From Nematostella vectensis (lineage: Eukaryota > Cnidaria > Anthozoa > Actiniaria > Edwardsiidae), in contig NC_064044.1 of assembly GCF_932526225.1 (NCBI RefSeq), positions 13,703,453 through 13,767,452 on the forward strand: a stretch of 64,000 nucleotides of DNA. Direction: 5' to 3'. The translations under genes were made by a program, and so were the position numbers. The notes under the pieces are model-generated. The model did no database searches. It had not been told where the DNA came from and saw only the letters and a list, made by a program, of their open reading frames with translations. Below are positions 23,806 to 35,835 of the stretch, one piece after another. The first letter of the stretch is position 1. The number at the start of each line of letters is the position of its first letter.

Positions 23806-25965
23806 AGATAGATAGATATTTTATTCATGGCACCTTATAAAACATTTACATCGGCGCAAATACACAAATAATATGTTTTTCTTACTTTGCCTTTTGCATT
23901 TTTTTCTTGTTTCGGATGATTAGGTGACGTCACCGTACGTTGTCATCAAGCTTCACATTTCTTGCCTTCATAAATTCAAAAATATGTTTCGCTAAGCGCC
24001 GATTCACTTTTTCATTCCGGCTCAATCCCATAATTCTGACGAAATTATTTTATTTGTTGGCATGGTGTCTAACATTGATCCCTGCGTGCGTTTTAAGGAA
24101 TTCCAGTAAATTATCCCGATCATTTTTATAGGCCGGACATTCTAACAGAAAATGTTCTTCATCCTCCACTTTACCTGTCCGGCATACTAAGCATTTTCTT
24201 TCGTTAGGTTTTTTATATGGCTTTTCATACCTTCCAGTATTAATTGCTAGCTTATGATTGCTTATCCTGAATTTAGTAAGGGCAATCCTATGGTCAATAT
24301 TTTTTACGTGCGTTAGATAATCTTCTAAATTGTGGGACAGTTTAAACTTTCTGAGCGTACGCAATTTGTTCTTTTGCGCTTGGTCTTTTCTGTTGTCATT
24401 TTGAATAGAGCTAAGCCATTTCTGTTGTTCAACGCATAAAGCCTTTGTTGAAGAAAACTGTAAGTTGCTTCGGGAGTGTTTGTGTCAGTCAGCCAAATAT
24501 CGCTCCTACCAGCAAGGTCTAGTATTTGTTTAATTTTTCTATGCCAAAAGTTCTTGTTTTCATAATTAGATATGGCAGCGAATGCTTTGCGGGAGAGTTT
24601 TTCGTTATTCCTATTGTTGTTTGAAAGTTTAAGCCAAATTTCGATCGCTCTACACTTTGCTTTTGTTTTGAGAGGGAATCGTCCTAATTCAGCCCTACAC
24701 GCGTTCGAGCTACAGTATCGGTTTACGCCGAGAAGCCATTTTAGAAACTTGGTGTGGACCATTTCTATTGGATCTTTTTCTAACTTTCCCTTGCAGTCCG
24801 CTCCCCATATTTCGAGGAAACGCCCAGTAACACCTACTGCTTTCAGTTTTTCAAATAGTTTCGCCCTAGGGACGCAGTCGAACGCTTTACTAAAGTCCAC
24901 GTAGCACGCAAACAGGAAATTGTTTTTTTTTTTTGGTTTTGCTTTGACATGCTTGTCAATTAGTGACTTTAGAGCGAAAATGCTGTCTATTGTTCCTTGC
25001 TCTTTCCTAAAACCACATTGTTCTGTTTTCAAAATGCCCTTCTCCGTTAGGTGATTGTATAATCTTTTGTTCATGATTGACATAAAAACTTTGCCTAACG
25101 TTGACAAAAGTGTTACGCCCCTGTAGTTTTCAGGTTTCGATGGATCTTCCTTCTTATGAATCGGGACTATTAAACCGTAACTCCACATTGTAGGGTAAAC
25201 CCCAGAGTTTAATATTTTGTTGAAAAGGTTACCGAGATAACTTTTCAAGATGGTTTTGCTGCACTTTAGAAATTCGTTCAATATGTTGTCCGCGCCTGGT
25301 GCCTTCCCAGATTTTAGTTTTTCTATGGCTTTTATAATTTCTTCCTCGCTTATTCTGTAGTCCAGGGGCCCCTCCCGATAGTTCCCATTATCTATTCCTC
25401 CGTTTTGCTTGGGCTGTGCTTCATTTGTTGCATTCAAAAGTGTTAAAAAAATTTCCCCGCATTTTCAGTCTCAATTGGGGACGCTTTTGTTGACTTACCG
25501 ATGTGGAAACAGTTTTTCAACTGTCTCCATAAAGACTTAGAATTTCTAAAGTCGATATTATTGATTATGTTCGCGTAATGATTTTCTTTTTTTCTTTTGC
25601 ACGTATTTTTAAAGATTCTCCTTTTCCGATTCAGAGCATCTCTTAAAGAATTATTGTTTGTTTCTTTCGAGATTCGGTGTCCAAGCGAGCGTATGTTTTC
25701 TTTTTCTGTTTTATATTCCTCGTCAAACCATGGTTTGTTGTTCTGATTGTTTACCGTTTTTGTGTTTTGATATTTCATGCCCGCCGCCTCGCATGCCTCT
25801 TTAAGCGCTTGCGTAAATTGAGCGGTCATTGTCTCTGTGCTATTGTTTTTAAGTGCGTCGCTTAGTTTTTGTTGCATATCATTAGAAACTAAAATCTCTT
25901 TCAATTTCTCCTGTATTCCGTCCTTCCAGATAAGTCTTTTGAATTCTGTTAAGTGGATCTACCAA
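23806..25965 (-). mobile_element. Defective non-LTR retrotransposon (5'-truncated, internally deleted)
   Basis: The element is read on the minus strand. Its 3' end carries a tetranucleotide tail (GATA repeats on the plus strand, 23806-23819), a tail type seen in CR1/L2-like families. From the 5' side it encodes the EN-RT linker, RT fingers and the first palm motif. It then jumps into the post-RT domain and a CxxC..H..C tail. The endonuclease domain is missing, consistent with 5' truncation. The sequence ends near a 23-base G run at about 25989 that may also mark an assembly problem. Confidence 0.85.
24050..25904 (-). pseudogene. Reverse-transcriptase pseudogene of the defective LINE
   Basis: Three overlapping frames join into one ancestral protein. 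25443-25904 gives the linker (NKPWFDEEYKTEKENI). A slip in a T7 run near 25447 leads into 24325-25437, which holds SGKAPGADNILNEF, IVPIHKKED, YRGVTLLSTLGK, QCGFRKEQGTIDSIF and YVDFSKAFDCV. A further shift near 24340 leads into 24050-24364, ending with the zinc-knuckle-like RKCLVCRTGKVEDEEHFLL and downstream Cys. Directly after GRFLEIW the frame continues with GADCKGKLEKDPIEMVHTKF, so the segment with the catalytic [FY]ADD palm motif is absent. The copy cannot encode an active polymerase. Confidence 0.85.
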
Positions 25966-25988
25966 GCCCAACCCCCCTTTCCCAGGCC

Positions 25989-26013
25989 GGGGGGGGGGGG
26001 GGGGGGGGGGAAA
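25989..26013. repeat. Poly-G run
   Basis: About 23 consecutive G next to the 5' end of the defective LINE. Similar but shorter G/C runs occur near 32804, 45719, 45901, 50437 and 53177. Exact lengths are probably unreliable in the assembly. Confidence 0.8.
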
Positions 26014-26173
26014 TAAGGGTAAAGCTGGTCCCTTTAATTTTCAACAGGTAGTAGAATGGGTGGAATGGCCTTCATTCCATTCCGGAATGGGAGCGCGGGA
26101 TAAACGATCGCGCGCATTTTCTCTTTTTTCTTTCATTCCGGAATCACGAGTAAATAACGCGCCCTAACCATTT

Positions 26174-26757
26174 GATCTAGGTCGACGTCCGTGTAGTCTA
26201 GGTCGACGTCCGTGTAATCTAGTTCGACGTCCGTGTAATCTAGGTCGACGTCTTTGTAGTCTAGGTCGACGTCTGTGTAGTCTAGGTCGACGTCCGTGTA
26301 GTCTAGGTCGACGTCCGTGTAGTCTAGGTCGACGTCCGTGTAGTCTAGGTCGACGTCCGTGTAGTCTAGGTCGACGTCCGTGTAATCTAGGTCGACGTCC
26401 GTGTAGTCTAGGTCGACGTCCGTGTAGTCTAGGTCGACGTCCGTGTAATCTAGTTCGACGTCCGTGTAGTCTAGGTCGACGTCTTTGTAGTCTAGGTCGA
26501 CGTCTGTGTAGTCTAGGTCGACGTCCGTGTAGTCTAGGTCGACGTCCGTGTAGTCTAGGTCGACGTCCGTGTAGTCTAGGTCGACGTCCGTGTAGTCTAG
26601 GTCGACGTCCGTGTAATCTAGGTCGACGTCCGTGTAGTCTAGGTCGACGTCCGTGTAGTCTAGGTCGACGTCTGTGTAGTCTAGGTCGACGTCTGTGTAG
26701 TCTAGGTCGACGTCTGTGTAGTCTAGGTCGACGTCTGTGTAGTTTAGGTCGACGTGT
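26174..26757. repeat. 21-bp CpG-rich minisatellite, about 28 units
   Basis: Tandem units of GTCTAGGTCGACGTCCGTGT plus A, each containing the palindromes GTCGAC and GACGTC and usually three CpG. The unit length is a multiple of three, so frames on the minus strand stay open (heptads such as TDVDLDY or GRRPRLH). These are by-products, not genes. A block with the variants AGTTCGACG and GTCTTTGTAG occurs at 26221 and again at 26452, 231 bases (11 units) apart, showing amplification in larger blocks. Confidence 0.93.
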
Positions 26758-26829
26758 CTGTCGTCGTGACAGTAGATAGCCTCTCTTGCCCATGCTGGAC
26801 ATGTTGTACTTACCACTTGCGCTTTTCTG

Positions 26830-27655
26830 GCATTCGCAGCTTGTAGATTTTATAATGCAACATTTCTCTAGCGTGAAGATACTGGGGAACATCAGTATCA
26901 CACTCCTTCAGAGCTTGCACTGCTGTGCTTGGTGTTAGCTCTGTTTTTTCCCCCCACACATTTCCATTGAGCTGACATGTTGCTTCTCGGCTTTGTTGTT
27001 GACACTGGACTCTTCCTCGTCCCGAAAGGCAATGCACCTGGTGCCCTTTCTTTTCACCATATCCACCATTTGCCACATAGCCCTATGCCTTGGCCATGGT
27101 ACTCGCAGTGTTGACTGTCTGCTTTGTATGAAAGACCACCCCACCCCCTAACTTTTCACCATATCCACCATTTCCACCATATCCACCATTTGTCACATAG
27201 TCCCATCCCTTGGCCGTGGTACTTGTAGTGTTGACTGTCTTCTATATGTATGGTGGACCACCCCTCCCTTTTTACAAATATCAAATGGTCGGGTCTACCG
27301 TGAGAACGCTCCATGGTGCCTAGTCCTAGTCCCCCGTGCGCCATTTTTGACGAGCTATTATTGTGATTACAAATGAACCGTCGGGAACGGAAGGAGACGT
27401 TCCTAATTTGCCCTTCACCCTCCCAGCAAAGCAATAACAGCAGGATATATTGGTTTGCAAAGCAAGGTGCAGTAGAACCACCCTGTCTCGTACGAATTTT
27501 AGGGTATAATTACGTTGCAAATCAAGAGCAAAGGAGACTTGTATTTTGCCTTTTAGATTGTCAGGAAATAACACTCTACATCAAAGCAGATGTAATCCTG
27601 ATTTGAGGGTTTACAAACGGCCTTTTTGGCCTGAGGCGGGTTGCAAAGTTGTTAG
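26830..27655. other. Spacer upstream of IRS, no supported gene
   Basis: It contains two imperfect copies of a block with CCATATCCACCATTTG and GTACTCGCAGTGTTGACTGTC (around 27055-27140 and 27150-27250), i.e. a local duplication of about 90 bases. No exon or RNA gene is recognised. The IRS promoter and 5' UTR must lie in its right part. Confidence 0.5.
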
Positions 27656-27659
27656 AAGA

Positions 27660-30600
27660 ATGGGAGATCCATGGATAAGGAAACAGGGGTATTTGAAACG
27701 GTTAAAGGTAAGAAATATTGAGTGTTTGGTTATGATTTTTGGTAATTGATCGTTTTCCTCATGGAGATTGATGAAATCTCCGAAGCGTGAACTTCATATC
27801 AAATTAACTCAAAATTATTCACTCTCCTCCTAATGTGATGTTTATCAAATGATGCTCGGTTCTCTCGAATAAAACTGCATCCCTTTCATGATTATTCTTT
27901 ATTTTCTGCAGTAGCTTCTTTTAAGCTACGAGTTATAACAGATCTAATGTTGTTTTTGCGTGGTGTTGTTTGCATAGAAGTCAATCGCTTATTGCAACTA
28001 AAAAGCAATCTATTCATTCGTAATCTTAAATAATCCTTCTATTTTTGAAATGTGTTCGCTAGGCTCAACACTTCAACAATATCGCGTAATGCTTACGCAT
28101 ACTTCTCTGGTTTAGCACGGATAAAAATCGTGCAATTTAAGTTTGTGTAATGTGTGCACACGACTTTTTAAAGTGTGCTTGTCCACTTACACACGCTTTT
28201 TGTAAAGGTTTCCCTCCTTGCAGGTCAACTATTGTCAATAAATTGTTTAGATAATGATTTGCGAACATTTTTTTCCTTATTATTCACGAATTTCTTATTA
28301 CGTGTTCATCATCGCTGTAGGGAACGTGTTAAAATGTGAAATTGTGCAATCATTATTATTTATCCCGATTTGTAGCGTATCTTAGCGATGTTGACAGTAA
28401 TACGTAGTTGATTAACTTCCATCATAAATTGTTTCCGGATATTCTTTTCTATTTTTTAAATCTAAATTAAAAGACAAAACAATATTATTTTTCTTCTAGA
28501 ACTTGAAAAAAAGATATTTCGTCCTTCGACCAATATCTCCTACAGGCAAGGCAAGATTGGAATACTACGAGAACGACAAGAAATTTCGCGCGCATAGCCC
28601 ACCAAAGCGTGTCATTGAATTGTCAAGTTGTTTTAGCATCGCTCAAAAAGATGACACTAAGCACAAGTTTGTGTTCGTCCTATACACGCGCGAGGACGTG
28701 TTTGGGCTGATAGCCGAATCACACCACGAACTGACTCAATGGATGGACGCGCTTCTCGACGAGAAAGAAAAAAACGAAGCTGCGCCGGAGAGAGGTAGGC
28801 GAATCTTTCTTGGATATCCGTTTTTTTTTTAAATTGTCATTGTATAACTTCTTATGTCAAATGTTAATTAAAAAAAAACATATTATTATTTATTATAAAT
28901 CTAGGGTTAATTGTTTGCAGTTGATTAGGGCAGATGAAAAAAAAGGACGTATTGCTCTAAGTGGGTGGCTAAAATAAGCATAATCGTCGCTTGTTGTTTC
29001 GCTTTGTAGAGCATTTTTTTTCTCACATTGGTCCCATTTTTATACGAATTTGACCTGCTAGTGTTTAATCACTTTATTTCATAGATCTGTTAGATTTTAA
29101 TATCGAATTTGTTAAAACATCAATCTACATATGAATATTGTTGGGTCGGTGATTTAAAAGTCCAAAAATATAAGAAGTATTGATAGTCGGGTCGGAACCA
29201 CTTATTATTTTCATAGCCTTATGAGGTATTTTGTAAAATCTTTATGCCAACTTCGGTAATCTGTACCTTGAGATGATTAAAAAGCGTGTTTTTAACTTCT
29301 AATGGATTTTCATATAGTGTCGCATTTCATTCTGGAAGCCATTTCGCGGTAGCTGAGAACCCATTCAAGTGCACGTTAATGTATCTGTGGGAGTCACAAA
29401 GTTGCCGCTTCATCACGAAATTCTGAATTGCGAGAAAAAATATATATATATATATATAGCTCGGAGAGAGGGCGCTTCTGAGGATCTCTACCGCAACACA
29501 AGAGCGATTTAGGGGCGTTGTTTTTTTTCACATCCGAAAAAAAACAAAAACAAAAGCGCCGGATCTTCGAACATGCATTAACGGAAAAAAGAGATAGCAT
29601 CTGACTCTTAATAAATTAAGCTTGCAAAGAAAAAAAAAACTCTTAATAACATAGTAACTGTTTGTTCGTTTTCTTGCTTTTTTTAACTTCTTTTTTAATT
29701 CATCTTTTTAATAATATACCTTTTATGATATAACTTTTTTTATTATTATTATCTGCTTGATTGTTTTTTATGATACCCAATAGGTATTGATATGCATGTC
29801 TGTATCAATAATCCCATTTTAACGTCCTATTCATGTATATCTGAATACAACTTTCTTTAGATCTCCTTTGTGTTGAGAAAATATCAATCCATGCCAGTCC
29901 GTGGATGAATCGTAAACTGCGCAGTGGCAAGTAACATTAGATGTTTTCTCTCATTTTTATGATTTGCTGCCTTAAAATTGTTTTGAGATAAAAATAAAAG
30001 TAATAATCCTTATAGATATTCCTTTTCTTTTCCTTTTTTATTTTTATTGTTTATATAAGCTTATAAATTAAAGTCATGTGATTGTTTTAAATTGCCTTTA
30101 TGTGCCGTAAGATAGTAAGCTGAAAGAGACAAGCATCTTGTTCTATAAAATGTATGAAGTCCTTTATATAATCATTGCTAAATTAATTGTTATTTTATAA
30201 TGAGTTATATGTTATTAGTAATATGAACTAACCAGTTACTAACCAGTTTGTTCTAGGCAAGGCAGACATATACCTTGCTATATTTGTGTTTGTCAATTTT
30301 GCTTTATTTTTATAAATACATCACCACCACACTTATCATCAGCATTCACCATTATCATCACCATCATAACAATGGTAATCACAGTGATCAGAAACAGCCT
30401 CACCATTATAACTTTAACTCAACACTACAATCATCATCATCACTATCATTGTCATCATAAACACCACTACCATCATTATCCTCAACACTACTATCATCAT
30501 CACTATCATGATTATCATTGTCATCACCACCACCATAATAATCATCATCGTCACTGTAATTTTCATATCATCAACATCATATTATCAGCAATCACAAACC

Positions 30601-33600
30601 CTCCAAAAAACATTTTTAAAACATTTCGTAAGACATGCAACAAACAACCTAAAAACAAAACTGAGAGATTATCATAAACTCTTACAAATGAACAAGTTGA
30701 ACATAGGTGGTCTGCAGGGTGCAAATACACCCTCCATCATATACCAAAAGGGGCCACTTCTTTTTAAGGTTCATCAAATATTATACTTTTCCAATTAATA
30801 CAACACAAACCCTTGTTTCACACCTTTTTAGGGCCATATAACCAATGGTTCCTATCTGTTTATACTAAACAGATTTTGTCTATTACATCATATACTAGTC
30901 TATACTAGTCTATTCTGACTAGAATAAAGTTGCTAACACTGGAGTCTGTCCATCCTTTCTATTCAAACAACTCTATACTCCTGATAATTCCACCTTCTAA
31001 ATTAAGTTTTTATTTAGTTCTTCAGCCCGAATGGAACATTGTCATAAAGCCTCGGGGCCTAGGTACCAGTAAGAACCTGGCCGGATCTTGCAAGTTACAG
31101 CTGACAAATGAAGCCATTCAGCTGATCAGTAAAGCCCCTGGCAACCCTGTGACAGAGCTGCAGCTGAATTGCATCAGACGCTGTGGACACACAGACTGCT
31201 TTTTCTACATGGAGCTTGGCCGGTCAGCAGCCACAGGTGCAGGGGAGATATGGGTTCAAGTTGAAGATCCGCTTCTGGCTCAGAACATGCATGAAGCGAT
31301 TTTGGGGTAGGTATAATTGCCTACTGTCAAGGGGACTAGTTTTTTTATGTGCATGGAAATCTTCTCATTCTGTTACTTGTGTACCCATAAGCAAGCACAG
31401 TAAGAAGTCAGGCTGCATTGTATTTCAAAACTGCAAATCCTCTCTTAATTAGCTGTTACGCACTTTGTGTGGTCTTCAAAACATAGATAAGCCCTTGTTT
31501 AGGTTTTTTCTGCCATGTGATGCAAATCTCGATGTCCATATGCATAGGGACAAACCAGGCCCGTAGCCAGGGAGTTACAGGGGATTCAGAAGAACCACCT
31601 CACACAACCTGAAGGTCCACCCTGATGAAGGAAAATTGAGTACCACTGCAAGCTACGTAAAAGAAAATGGTCCACTTAATGGGTGAACAAACCCTCCACT
31701 CAAAATCCTGGCTACGGGCCTGCAAACCATTTTAAATTTGATGGGCTGGTTTTCAATCTTCAACAATGCACTTCTTTAGCAATGTTCTCATGACTGTGGT
31801 TCACTCACTCATTTCAAGAGGTGCATCAAAAAAAATATATATTTTTGTTTTTATTGGTGCTTTCCTTATTTAATTTATTATAGTTCTTGTGTTTTGAATA
31901 TTTCAGATCAATGCATTCAATGTCAGGCTTTGAGCAAACCAGAGCTCGTCCCCAGGCTTCTACAATAAAGCCAAGGCCAACATCACTTCTCTTCTCCACT
32001 CCCCCTCGAACATGGTCTGACACTTCACCCGACTCTCCCACCCTTCCAAGGGCACGCATGGGCTCGGCATCACGTGATAGACATCCCTCTGAAAGTGACA
32101 GCCCCAAAGCAACCAAGCCTGCTGTGATAACACGAATTTTGTCTGGCAGCAAGAAAAAATCTGATGGTATGATTGTTTGCAATTAGATTTGTTTGGAGTG
32201 TAATGGGATGGCAAATGACAACTCAAGGCCTTACCTTAATTAAGTTAGGGAGGAAATACTATATTTTAGACTTTTTTGTTAAGAAGAAGGAGTTTTAAGG
32301 TTTTTGATGGGGACATCTTAAAGGATTATTTTCACTTGAAAAGAAGGGATGACAATAAAGAAAATGCAACAGTATGATGCTTATAGCTCCAACGAGGCTT
32401 TGCTTGAGTTTACTACACCATGATTCACATGCTCATGCGAGCTTGATTTTGTTTTTTTCTACTCCTTTGCTAGTGAAATACCAGTTTCAGTGGTCGACTA
32501 ATCTTGTTTTCCAGGAAGAGTTTCTTGTTCAAATTGTGGCATTACTCTAGCCCAGCATGCCTCTCTAACTCCCTCCTTTTGATAACACGTTTTTGCATTG
32601 TGTTAAGACATGGCACATTCCATACCTAAGGGACGTCGTATTCAGTCCCGGTCTCTCTCGGTCGAACCTGGACATGGGAGCCTGTTGATGCGTGCCCAGT
32701 CAGCTGACTTCTCGCGGATGCTTAGTGGGGTTGAGTTGCCAAGTCTAGGTAAGGAAAGGGTCATTATTTAAATGGGAGGGGGAGGGCTGCTATGTTTGGG
32801 GGGGGGGGGGGGGGGTTGCAGGTTGAGGTTGAGCGTCGATTTGGGAGAATGCTTCAAATTTTTTTATTATTTCCCAAACTTCCATAACTGAATTTGCAAA
32901 TTTCCTTTATGTCAAAGTTCCCCCTACAAACTTTTCACATTTGTGGTATGAAAAGATAAGGTTTTGTGTTACCATGTATATGTGTGTTGTGTTACCATGT
33001 GCATGGGTATTGTGGTACCATGTACATGTGTGTTGTGATACCATATACATGTGTGTTGTGATACCATATACACGTGTGTTGTGTTACCATATACATGTGT
33101 GTTGTGTTATCATATACATGTGTGTTGTGTTACCATGTATATGTGTGTTGCGTTACCATGTGCATTGTGGTACCATCTGCATGTGTGTTGTGTTACCACC
33201 ATATACATGTGTGTTGTGTTACCATGTACATGTCTGTTGCCTTACCATGTACATGTGTGTTGTGTTACCATGTATATGTGTGTTGTGTTACCATGTACAT
33301 GTGTGTTGTGTTACCATCTGCATGTGTGTTGTGTTACCATGTATGTGTTGCCTTACCATGTACACGTGTGTTGTGTTAACATGTTTGTGTTGCATCACCA
33401 TGTACTAGCGGCTTATGGTCCCTCCACTTGCAAATTTCATCTCATACTACACTTTGTCTGTCAGGGAGCCCTAACTCTGTGAAAGAGATAGATTTTGAGC
33501 CGATAGAGCCCGTCCGGACCATGTCCAACTCTTCCAGTTCCTCGGGATACAGTTCGGGGATCAGTTGGGACACACAAGTCAAGACAGCTTCTCCTGATAA

Positions 33601-35835
33601 CCCAGATATAGGTAAAGTGTGAGGCAACAAAAATATGTCATTCAAAGATATGTCTAGCCTTGCTCTTTTAATTGATGGTGTTCAAAGGGACTGTGTCTGC
33701 ATGAAACAACACAAAAAACTGTTGGTTATAGTACTCAATCATTTTGTTAAGTGGAATCCATTTCACTTGGATTTGCTTGATATGCTGATAACCTTGACAT
33801 AATAATTTAAACAAATTTCGAGTTTCCTAGGAGGCTCAATATGGGACTATTATATTTCACTATGAAGCTTAACCTGTTTTGTCACATTAAAAGTTGTTCC
33901 TTAGATAGACATAAAAAAAGTTAACAGACAAACAGTCCATGCAGTGAGGAGGGATGGAAGACCGTACGTGGCACATCTGATAAGGATCTGTTTTAATGTC
34001 TGTGATTTTTTTTGATGTATTTGCAGCTGAAGCTGCTGAAGTTATACAAATTGAGAAAGTAGAGGACACAACCAAGAGTGAATGCATTGTCATGGAAAGT
34101 GTCAACCAGGAGATGCAAAAGGTCAGTGAGGGTTATATGGGGGTTATATGATAGCTATTATGATGAATGACCAATTGACAGGCCTATAGACAGAGGGTGT
34201 TTGGAGGACCTCCCCTAACCCATCCACTTGACTAGAAGGTCCGCCCTAATGGAGGAAAATTGAATGATCTAGGATGAGCTAACAAAGAGAAAATGGTCCA
34301 CTAAATGGGTAAACTACCTCCTTGCTCAAAATCCTGGCTATGGGCTTGATGGTGTGTACCAATCATCTTGTGATTGCCAGCATCACTCTTAAAAGATCAT
34401 CTCCTAGTTTCCATGATAGATTATCTTGAGAGTGCAGGCGAGCACACAGGCGGCTAAAAAGTGGGTCATTTCTTATTATTGAATCTTTAAATAATATGAT
34501 TTTTCCATATGATTCATATTACTGCGCACCTCCCTCAGCCAATCCTGGGTAGGGTATGCGCCTGGGGTGCTTAGTATTCCAAATTGTATTTGCCATGATC
34601 ACGATAACGTTGTTAACCATGAGCTTTGTTGTATGTACCAGAGAGATGAACATCAAGATACTCCAAGTGAGAACAAACCAGAAGTAACAACAGCTGAAGG
34701 GACTCCAGACAAGAAAGTTCTGACGCAGCGCGGAAGGACTGGTTATGAAGACATGTCTGGTAACATAGACACCATTATTAAGGAAGAAGAAGGAGCAAAA
34801 CGACAGCCACAGCTTTCTGACACCCTCAAGTCATCACCCAAACAGAAACGCACCTCTGTTAGTGATGTAAGAGCTGACGTTCGTGAGTTAGTGAATTTTA
34901 AGGGAAGTCAAAGCATCCCAGTTCCAAAATCGAATGGATCCCCCAGATCTCAACACCAGGACTATGTGACAATGTCTCCACTGAGTATAGGTCACTCTTA
35001 TGTCAACTTTAAACCTGGTAGCATGATTGAAAAGCATGAAGGTGATATCCAAAACCATGAAAATACTGTAAAGAATAGTGGCTTTGAACAAGAATCACCC
35101 TATATGAATATTGGGTCTTTAAAGACTGATTCGGAGGAACCGTCCTATATGAATTTCAAGCCTGGAGAATCAAATAGTACCCTATGTCGATTGGATACTA
35201 GTGATTACATGAATGTTAAACCTGCTGGTAGTGCCAGTGATACTGGTTCTAGTGAAGGACCGAACTACGTGAACTTCTGTCCTGTCTCAGCAAGTCCTGA
35301 GACTACTAAAAAATCTGGCAAGCAGAAAAAGCATTCATATGAAAACGTATCATCTGATGGAATCTTAAAGTTATCTAAAGCACATGAGGAACCTGAGTAT
35401 ATGAATATTGCTTCTAGAAGTCCAGGCCGGCATAAACCGATTGCTCCTTCAAGACGGTCAACTGGAGTGATTCCAAGACCTCAAAGGGCTTCACCAAGGC
35501 GCCGGGAAAGTGAACCTGCAAAAGGTTTATCAGATGAGGAAGCTGGCTTGTTATTTTTGGATTTCAGTCAGCGAAATAAATCCCAAGATGAGAAGAAAAA
35601 AGAAGGGAATGATAAATCTTTAAACTATATCTCACTTGATTTGTCCCACAGAGGTGACTCTTCTCCTAAAGCTAGGCCACCTAGAATAGATCTCAGTTCC
35701 TCAAGACTACATAAGCATCACAGTGACCTCAGCCCTAAGTCAGCACCAGCATCCAGTGCTTATTCAGAGATAGACTTTACCAAGTCACAGGGACTTAGGC
35801 AGGCAAGACTAGAAAAGGAAAAGCCAAAGTCTTAA
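27660..35835 (+). CDS. Insulin receptor substrate (PH-PTB docking protein), complete, 8 exons
   Basis: Adaptor of insulin/IGF-type receptor tyrosine kinases. Coding exons 27660-27707, 28500-28794, 31018-31306, 31907-32166, 32608-32748, 33465-33611, 34027-34121 and 34642-35835 total 2469 nt (822 aa), with consistent phases. The N-terminal PH domain (about 5-112) has RKQGYLKRLK, KKRYFVLR, ARLEYYENDKKF and LYTREDVFGLIAES. The PTB domain (about 118-212) has KPRGLG, NCIRRCGH, FFYMELGRSA and QNMHEAILG, which are diagnostic for IRS rather than GAB or DOK proteins. The Ser/Pro-rich tail holds two YxxM sites (YEDM Y460, YVTM Y533) and seven YxN sites: YVNF 545, YMNI 579, YMNF 594, YMNV 614, YVNF 634, YENV 658 and YMNI 678. 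Two further tyrosines are at 754 and 799. By SH2 rules YxxM binds PI3K p85 and YxN binds GRB2. The start is the only ATG before the PH domain. Intron 5 holds a 23-bp repeat array. Confidence 0.95.
30307..30560. repeat. Imperfect ATC/CAT trinucleotide repeat
   Basis: About 250 bases of CATCATCACC-type trinucleotide repeats in the second IRS intron (28795-31017). The His/Ile/Ser-rich open frames over it are not genes. Confidence 0.85.
31556..31722. mobile_element. Short terminal-inverted-repeat element, copy 2 (best preserved)
   Basis: Starts CAGGCCCGTAGCCAGG and ends with its inverse CCTGGCTACGGGCCTG. CAAACC occurs on both sides, a plausible target-site duplication of 5-6 bases. It is 167 bp, non-coding, and lies in an IRS intron. 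It is related to the elements at 15257-15424 and 34180-34348. Confidence 0.78.
32955..33405. repeat. 23-bp minisatellite in IRS intron 5
   Basis: About 18-19 units close to TGTGTTGTGTTACCATGTAC plus ATG, with indels that alter the period. It lies between IRS exons 32608-32748 and 33465-33611, ending about 60 bases before the acceptor. Three overlapping Cys/Val/Tyr-rich open frames result from the repeat having no stops and are discounted. Confidence 0.9.
34180..34348. mobile_element. Short terminal-inverted-repeat element, copy 3 (diverged)
   Basis: The body shares GAAGGTCCGCCCTAATG, AAAATGGTCCACTAAATG and CTCAAAATCCTGGCTA with copies 1 and 2. The left end (GGCCTATAGACAGAGGG) is eroded. It lies in the IRS intron just before the large last exon. 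Confidence 0.65.

Noticed and set aside
26133-26901. Open frames of 227 and 245 codons with DLDYTDV or RRPRLHG heptads
   Set aside because: Products of the 21-bp minisatellite. Two frames of the same strand are open at once, which is expected for a stop-free repeat and not for a gene.
30372-30677. His/Ile-rich 101-codon frame
   Set aside because: Derived from an ATC/CAT trinucleotide repeat in an IRS intron.
32941-33482. Cys/Val/Tyr-rich open frames resembling a cysteine-rich secreted protein
   Set aside because: All three plus-strand frames are open across a 23-bp minisatellite inside an IRS intron.
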